Assembly (NCBI GenBank): GCA_028288905.1
Contig: JAQGHJ010000928.1
Coordinates: forward strand, 1-8,970
DNA: 8,970 nt
Direction: 5' to 3'
Origin: Phycisphaerales bacterium
GTDB taxonomy: Bacteria > Planctomycetota > Phycisphaerae > Tepidisphaerales > Tepidisphaeraceae
Of this stretch, positions 6,536-8,970 are shown one piece after another. How positions within the stretch are numbered: the stretch's first letter is position 1; each line of letters opens with the position of its first letter. The notes beneath the pieces are model-generated. The model had not been told where the DNA came from. It did not search any database and worked only from the letters and a program-made list of their open reading frames with translations. Both the position numbers and the translations under genes were made by a program.

Positions 6536-6605
6536 TTGTGGTGCAGGCTTTCCAGCCTGCACGAACGAGGGTTCGGACGTGCAGGCTGGAAAGCCTGCAC
6601 CACAA
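6536..6605. repeat. Perfect 27-bp inverted repeat with nested hairpins
   Basis: The arms 6536-6562 and 6579-6605 are perfect reverse complements around a 16-base spacer. Each arm also folds on itself: GTGCAGGCT pairs with AGCCTGCAC over TTCC or GGAA. The element can therefore form one long stem or two small hairpins (a cruciform-like pair), as in paired REP/BIME units. It starts 52 bases past the stop of the esterase-like gene and may act in 3' end formation, though no T-run follows on the minus strand. No transposase is linked. Confidence 0.85.
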
Positions 6606-6656
6606 ACCGAGCCAAGCCGTATTCTCACACGCCATCTCGGGCTGGCAGTGGCCCTG

Positions 6657-7637
6657 TTAGCGGGTCACGGGGCGTGTCGCCGGTCGCGTGGCCGGGCGGG
6701 TGGCCGGTGGTCGACCGGGTGCGGCCACCGCTGGCTTAGCGGCGGCGGCGCGGGCGGCATCCGTCGCTTTATCCCAGAACGCGATCACTTCCGGCAGCCA
6801 ATCGGTCGTGTAGTTCGGGTAGTGGGCCTGCTCGTTCGTCACCTTCATCACCTTCACGCTGCGGAACCCCTCGGTGACTACGAACCGATCGAAGTCCAAT
6901 TGGCTGGCTGGCGGCGTGTCCACCATCCGTACGAGCACAACAGGGTGGGGCTTGGCCTTGCCCAACATCGCGGCCGGCGGGGCCGTCGCCTTCAGCGGGT
7001 AGGTCCCGCCGCCGTCGGCCGCCCGCACCGGCCTCCACGGCACCAGCCCGAACGTGTGGAGGCTGCCGGTGAAGACGTCGGCGAACCACAGGGCCGCGTA
7101 CTGTCCGCCGCTCGCCTTCTGGCCGTTCCCGCCCGACATGTCCGAGTCCAGCAGGTACACCCGCGCCTCGTCCACCGCGTACCGCTTCTTCAGGTTGTGA
7201 ACCGCGTCGACCGCCAGCCCGCACCGGGCCCAGTCCGGCTGCCCGACGTTCTGGGGGACGGCGAAGATCAACCGCCGCTCCTTGAACGTCGGCAGCACCG
7301 GCTTCGGGGCCTCGGGCGACGCCTTGTAGTTCAACAGCACGATGACCCCGACCGGCTTGGCCGGGGCGTAGTCCTCGGGCACGTAGACGGTGAACGGCTC
7401 CTTGGACAGGTCGTAGTCCGGGCCGACGTCCTTCCGGGCCAGCCGTTGGGCCATCGCCTTGGGTGCGGTGAGCGGGCTCCGCTCCGTGAAGGTGGCGACG
7501 AACTCGCCGACCTTCGCCTCGCCGGCCGCCGGGGCCGTCGACGGCGCGTCGGCCGCCGGCGCGTTGACCGGTGCTCCAGCAGCGGCAACGACCGCGGCCA
7601 CCAAACCCACCACTCTTCGAACGGCGAACCCTGGCAT
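6657..7637 (-). CDS. Secreted esterase-like alpha/beta hydrolase (divergent nucleophile elbow)
   Basis: The 326-residue product starts with a signal peptide (MPGFAVRRVVGLVAAVVAAAG..., likely cleaved near residue 29 at APAADA). The rest resembles the PHB-depolymerase/feruloyl-esterase-like alpha/beta hydrolases common in planctomycetes: FTVYVPEDYAPAKPVGVIVLLN (about 82-103) is the first strands; RRLIFAVPQNVGQ (121-133) follows; DEARVYLLDSDMSGGN (156-171) is the nucleophile elbow region; ADVFTGSLHTFG (186-197); and HYPNYTTDWL (272-281) offers the catalytic His. The usual GxSxG at the elbow reads DMSGG here, so Ser168 is kept but the first Gly is Asp166. Activity is therefore uncertain and the substrate unknown. 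The C-terminus is a low-complexity ATRP repeat (about 309-326). The start at ATG 7635-7637 is fixed by AGGGAGGG just upstream; an earlier in-frame ATG at 7668-7670 would put 11 residues before the signal peptide. Confidence 0.72.
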   Translation of the reverse strand: MPGFAVRRVVGLVAAVVAAAGAPVNAPAADAPSTAPAAGEAKVGEFVATFTERSPLTAPKAMAQRLARKDVGPDYDLSKEPFTVYVPEDYAPAKPVGVIVLLNYKASPEAPKPVLPTFKERRLIFAVPQNVGQPDWARCGLAVDAVHNLKKRYAVDEARVYLLDSDMSGGNGQKASGGQYAALWFADVFTGSLHTFGLVPWRPVRAADGGGTYPLKATAPPAAMLGKAKPHPVVLVRMVDTPPASQLDFDRFVVTEGFRSVKVMKVTNEQAHYPNYTTDWLPEVIAFWDKATDAARAAAAKPAVAAPGRPPATRPATRPATRPVTR

Positions 7638-7992
7638 CGAACCCTCCCTGAAGCCGGCTTTCGGTGCCACGTCCGCCCCGCGGCAGCCGCGGACGTTCCC
7701 GAGGCGTCAACAGACAATGCGACCGTGCCCAATGCTGGCGGCGGGGCACGATTCGCGCCGCGGAACCGGATCTCGTTCACTGCGGGGCCCCGGACCAGAT
7801 GGATCGTAACCCGGGACGGCGACCGCGTGGCAGGAATCCCCGCGACGGACCGCCCGCTTTAGGTCTGCCTAACTCGCAAAGCGGCTATCGTGATATTGCG
7901 TAAAATGGTTCCGCATCGAGCAACCAGAGGGCGAGGACGGAAGGGGGCCGGACGGTCGGACGCGGCGGTGGAAACGCACCCGGAGACCTGCC
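7638..7992. other. 355-base divergent intergenic region
   Basis: This gap lies between two genes facing away from each other (esterase-like to the left, STAS to the right) and should hold both promoters. A hairpin CCGCGG/CCGCGG (7678-7683 and 7687-7692, loop CAG), overlapped by a GTCCGC/GCGGAC alternative pairing, sits about 40 bases before the esterase-like start in its leader. A relatively AT-rich patch (about 7885-7910) contains TAAAAT at 7901-7906, a -10-like hexamer on the plus strand about 87 bases before the STAS gene, but without a convincing -35 at standard spacing. No gene is seen. Confidence 0.5.
7641..7649 (-). promoter_or_regulatory. Strong ribosome binding site of the esterase-like gene
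   Basis: The minus strand reads AGGGAGGGT, ending a few bases before ATG 7635-7637. It is the strongest Shine-Dalgarno-like site in the window and excludes the upstream ATG at 7668-7670 as the main start. Confidence 0.65.
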
Positions 7993-8346
7993 ATGAACCC
8001 GTACTTCACGACGGCGAACGACGCCGACGGCCACACCGTCGTCCGGTTCGTCACCGAGTCGCTCATGAACCAGTCGGACATCGAGGCGGCTGGGGCGGCG
8101 CTGTGCCGGCTCGCCGCCGGGCCCGGGCCGCACCGGCTCGTGCTCGACCTCGCGTTGGTGCGGCACCTGTCGTCCCAGGCGATCGGCATCCTCGTCCGGC
8201 TGAACAAGCAGGTCGGGACGGTCCCCGGGTCGACGCTCGTGCTGTGCGGGGTCTACCCGCCGCTGACGGACCTGCTGCGGATCACCCGGCTGGACAAGGT
8301 GTTCGTCGTCCGCCCGACGCGGGACGCAGCGCTACGGGCGCGGTGA
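7993..8346 (+). CDS. STAS domain protein, anti-sigma factor antagonist-like
   Basis: The 117-residue product is a single STAS domain. HRLVLDLALVRHLSSQAIGILVRLNKQV (about 47-74) is the core strand plus the conserved phosphorylation loop. Aligning the loop with SpoIIAA (DSSGLG) places Ser61 at the position of the phosphorylatable Ser58. TLVLCGVYPPLTDLLRITRLDKVF (81-104) is the typical second half. By family knowledge such proteins bind serine-kinase anti-sigma factors in their unphosphorylated state and free a sigma factor, or serve as switches in larger signalling complexes. No kinase, phosphatase or sigma gene lies beside it, so its partner must be elsewhere. It is probably cytoplasmic. ATG 7993 is preceded by GGAG seven bases upstream. 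It converges on the DUF4010 gene with a 136-base gap in which I see only a CCGG-rich palindrome at about 8347-8360 and no T-rich terminator. Confidence 0.9.
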   Translation: MNPYFTTANDADGHTVVRFVTESLMNQSDIEAAGAALCRLAAGPGPHRLVLDLALVRHLSSQAIGILVRLNKQVGTVPGSTLVLCGVYPPLTDLLRITRLDKVFVVRPTRDAALRAR

Positions 8347-8482
8347 CCGGCCGGCCGGCCGTGGCCGCCGCCGCCCGCCACGCGTCGGTTCGGCGCCGCA
8401 GGGTGATCACGTCCGCGGCGGTGGCGAACACGCCGCCCGGTTCTGCGGCCGCGTCGGCGTCCCCGCGCCCGCTCGCCCGCCC

Positions 8483-8970
8483 TCACCACCCGCCGTACGG
8501 CCACGCCCACCACCCGGCGGCCAGTACGAGCAGCCCGACGGCGGCGGCCAGGGCGGTGCCGACGGCCAGCCGGCGGGCGACGTCCGGGCGGCGGGTCTGC
8601 TGGAGCACGAGCGGGACGCTGACGAGCGAGCTGGCCATCGACGTCAGGACGGCGGCGACGGCGGCGGTGGCCGGGCCGATCGTCCCGGCCGTCGCCAGCG
8701 CGGCGGCGCTGGCGGTCGTGCTGGCGCTGCTGATCATCCCGCCGGCGACGGCGACCGCGAGGAACCCGGCCGACCCGACCAGCCGCTGGGCCAGCGTCCC
8801 GGCCGCCGACAGCGCCAGGAAGATCAGCCCGAACTTCGCCACCCGCACGAGCGACACCGGGGACGCTAGCTTGAGAGCGGTGGCGGCGGCGGCGGCGTTG
8901 TCCGCGTCTAACCCGTCCCGCCCGGCCGCGGCGTCCCCCGCGACGCCGGCCTGACCGCCGCCGCCGCTAC
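8483..8970 (-). CDS. MgtC/SapB-like DUF4010 membrane protein, C-terminal part (5' end outside window)
   Basis: The reading frame is open from the stop at 8483-8485 to the window edge, giving 161 visible residues; the true start lies outside. An internal GTG at 8855-8857 is not a credible start because the family pattern (ALKLASPVSLVRVAKFGLIF) continues upstream of it. Features counted from that GTG: hydrophobic segments at about 7-25, 31-53, 62-85 and 99-118, with the Gly/Ala/Ser/Thr-rich GGMISSASTTASAAAL (39-54) characteristic of DUF4010. The residues upstream (8870-8968) form an Ala/Gly/Asp-rich loop. DUF4010 is often fused behind an MgtC/SapB domain, so the missing part may carry that domain. 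It is predicted to be an inner-membrane protein; its transport or regulatory role is not known from sequence. Confidence 0.8.
   Translation of the reverse strand, partial: SGGGGQAGVAGDAAAGRDGLDADNAAAAATALKLASPVSLVRVAKFGLIFLALSAAGTLAQRLVGSAGFLAVAVAGGMISSASTTASAAALATAGTIGPATAAVAAVLTSMASSLVSVPLVLQQTRRPDVARRLAVGTALAAAVGLLVLAAGWWAWPYGGW

Larger units (their letters stand above)
6208..6656. other. 449-base intergenic region: nuclease leader plus inverted repeat
   Basis: No gene is seen between the nuclease and the esterase-like gene. The left part (6208-6400) should contain the nuclease promoter and leader and is less GC-rich around 6325-6370. A 9-base direct repeat GTGTGCGAA occurs at 6492-6500 and 6507-6515 (15-base period). 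The 27-bp inverted repeat at 6536-6605 occupies the right part, downstream of the esterase-like gene. Confidence 0.6.

Noticed and set aside
8347..8360. CCGGCCGGCCGG palindrome after the STAS gene as a terminator.
   Set aside because: There is no loop-forming stem of useful length and no T-run; it is most likely a by-product of high GC content.

Overview
The window is very GC-rich (about 70% by eye). It reads as a chromosomal segment of a planctomycete, most likely Gemmataceae or a close relative. The support is a large secreted protein with an N-terminal LEPR-XLL-type motif (LEGRALFS), a second exported protein ending in a PEP-CTERM anchor, a Uma2-family protein, a STAS protein with the LSSQAIG signature, weak or absent Shine-Dalgarno sites at several genes, and several short palindromic repeats in the gaps. 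The taxonomic call is inference from these traits; no rRNA or marker gene is present.

Layout, left to right. Six of seven genes are on the minus strand, so transcription runs mostly right to left. 57-605: single-domain cupin. 684-1364: Uma2 family (DUF820) predicted PD-(D/E)XK nuclease-fold protein. 1391-1427: strong intrinsic terminator serving the gene to its right. 1465-3837: 790-residue secreted modular protein with three choice-of-anchor-D-like beta-sandwich repeats, two proline-rich linkers and two C-terminal CARDB-like domains. 3838-4428: 591-base gap with several palindromes. 4429-6207: exported endonuclease I (EndA/Vvn type) with two extra beta-rich domains and a PEP-CTERM tail. 6208-6656: gap with a long perfect inverted repeat. 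6657-7637: secreted, divergent esterase-like alpha/beta hydrolase. 7638-7992: divergent intergenic region. 7993-8346 (plus strand): stand-alone STAS anti-sigma-factor antagonist. 8483 to the right edge (minus strand): C-terminal part of an MgtC/DUF4010-type membrane protein whose start lies outside the window.

There is no clear operon or multi-gene pathway. Gaps between the large genes are long and carry palindromes or a terminator, so most genes are probably transcribed alone; Uma2 and cupin (78-base gap, same strand) are the best co-transcription candidates. The common theme of the centre is export: three consecutive genes encode secreted or surface proteins (modular adhesin-like protein, anchored nuclease, esterase-like protein), compatible with extracellular scavenging or surface display. 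I found no CRISPR array, tRNA, rRNA, transposase, toxin-antitoxin pair or recognisable defence system. The points most worth a second look are the anchored nuclease architecture, the degenerate esterase nucleophile elbow, the nested 27-bp inverted repeat, and the several palindrome families sitting downstream of secreted-protein genes.
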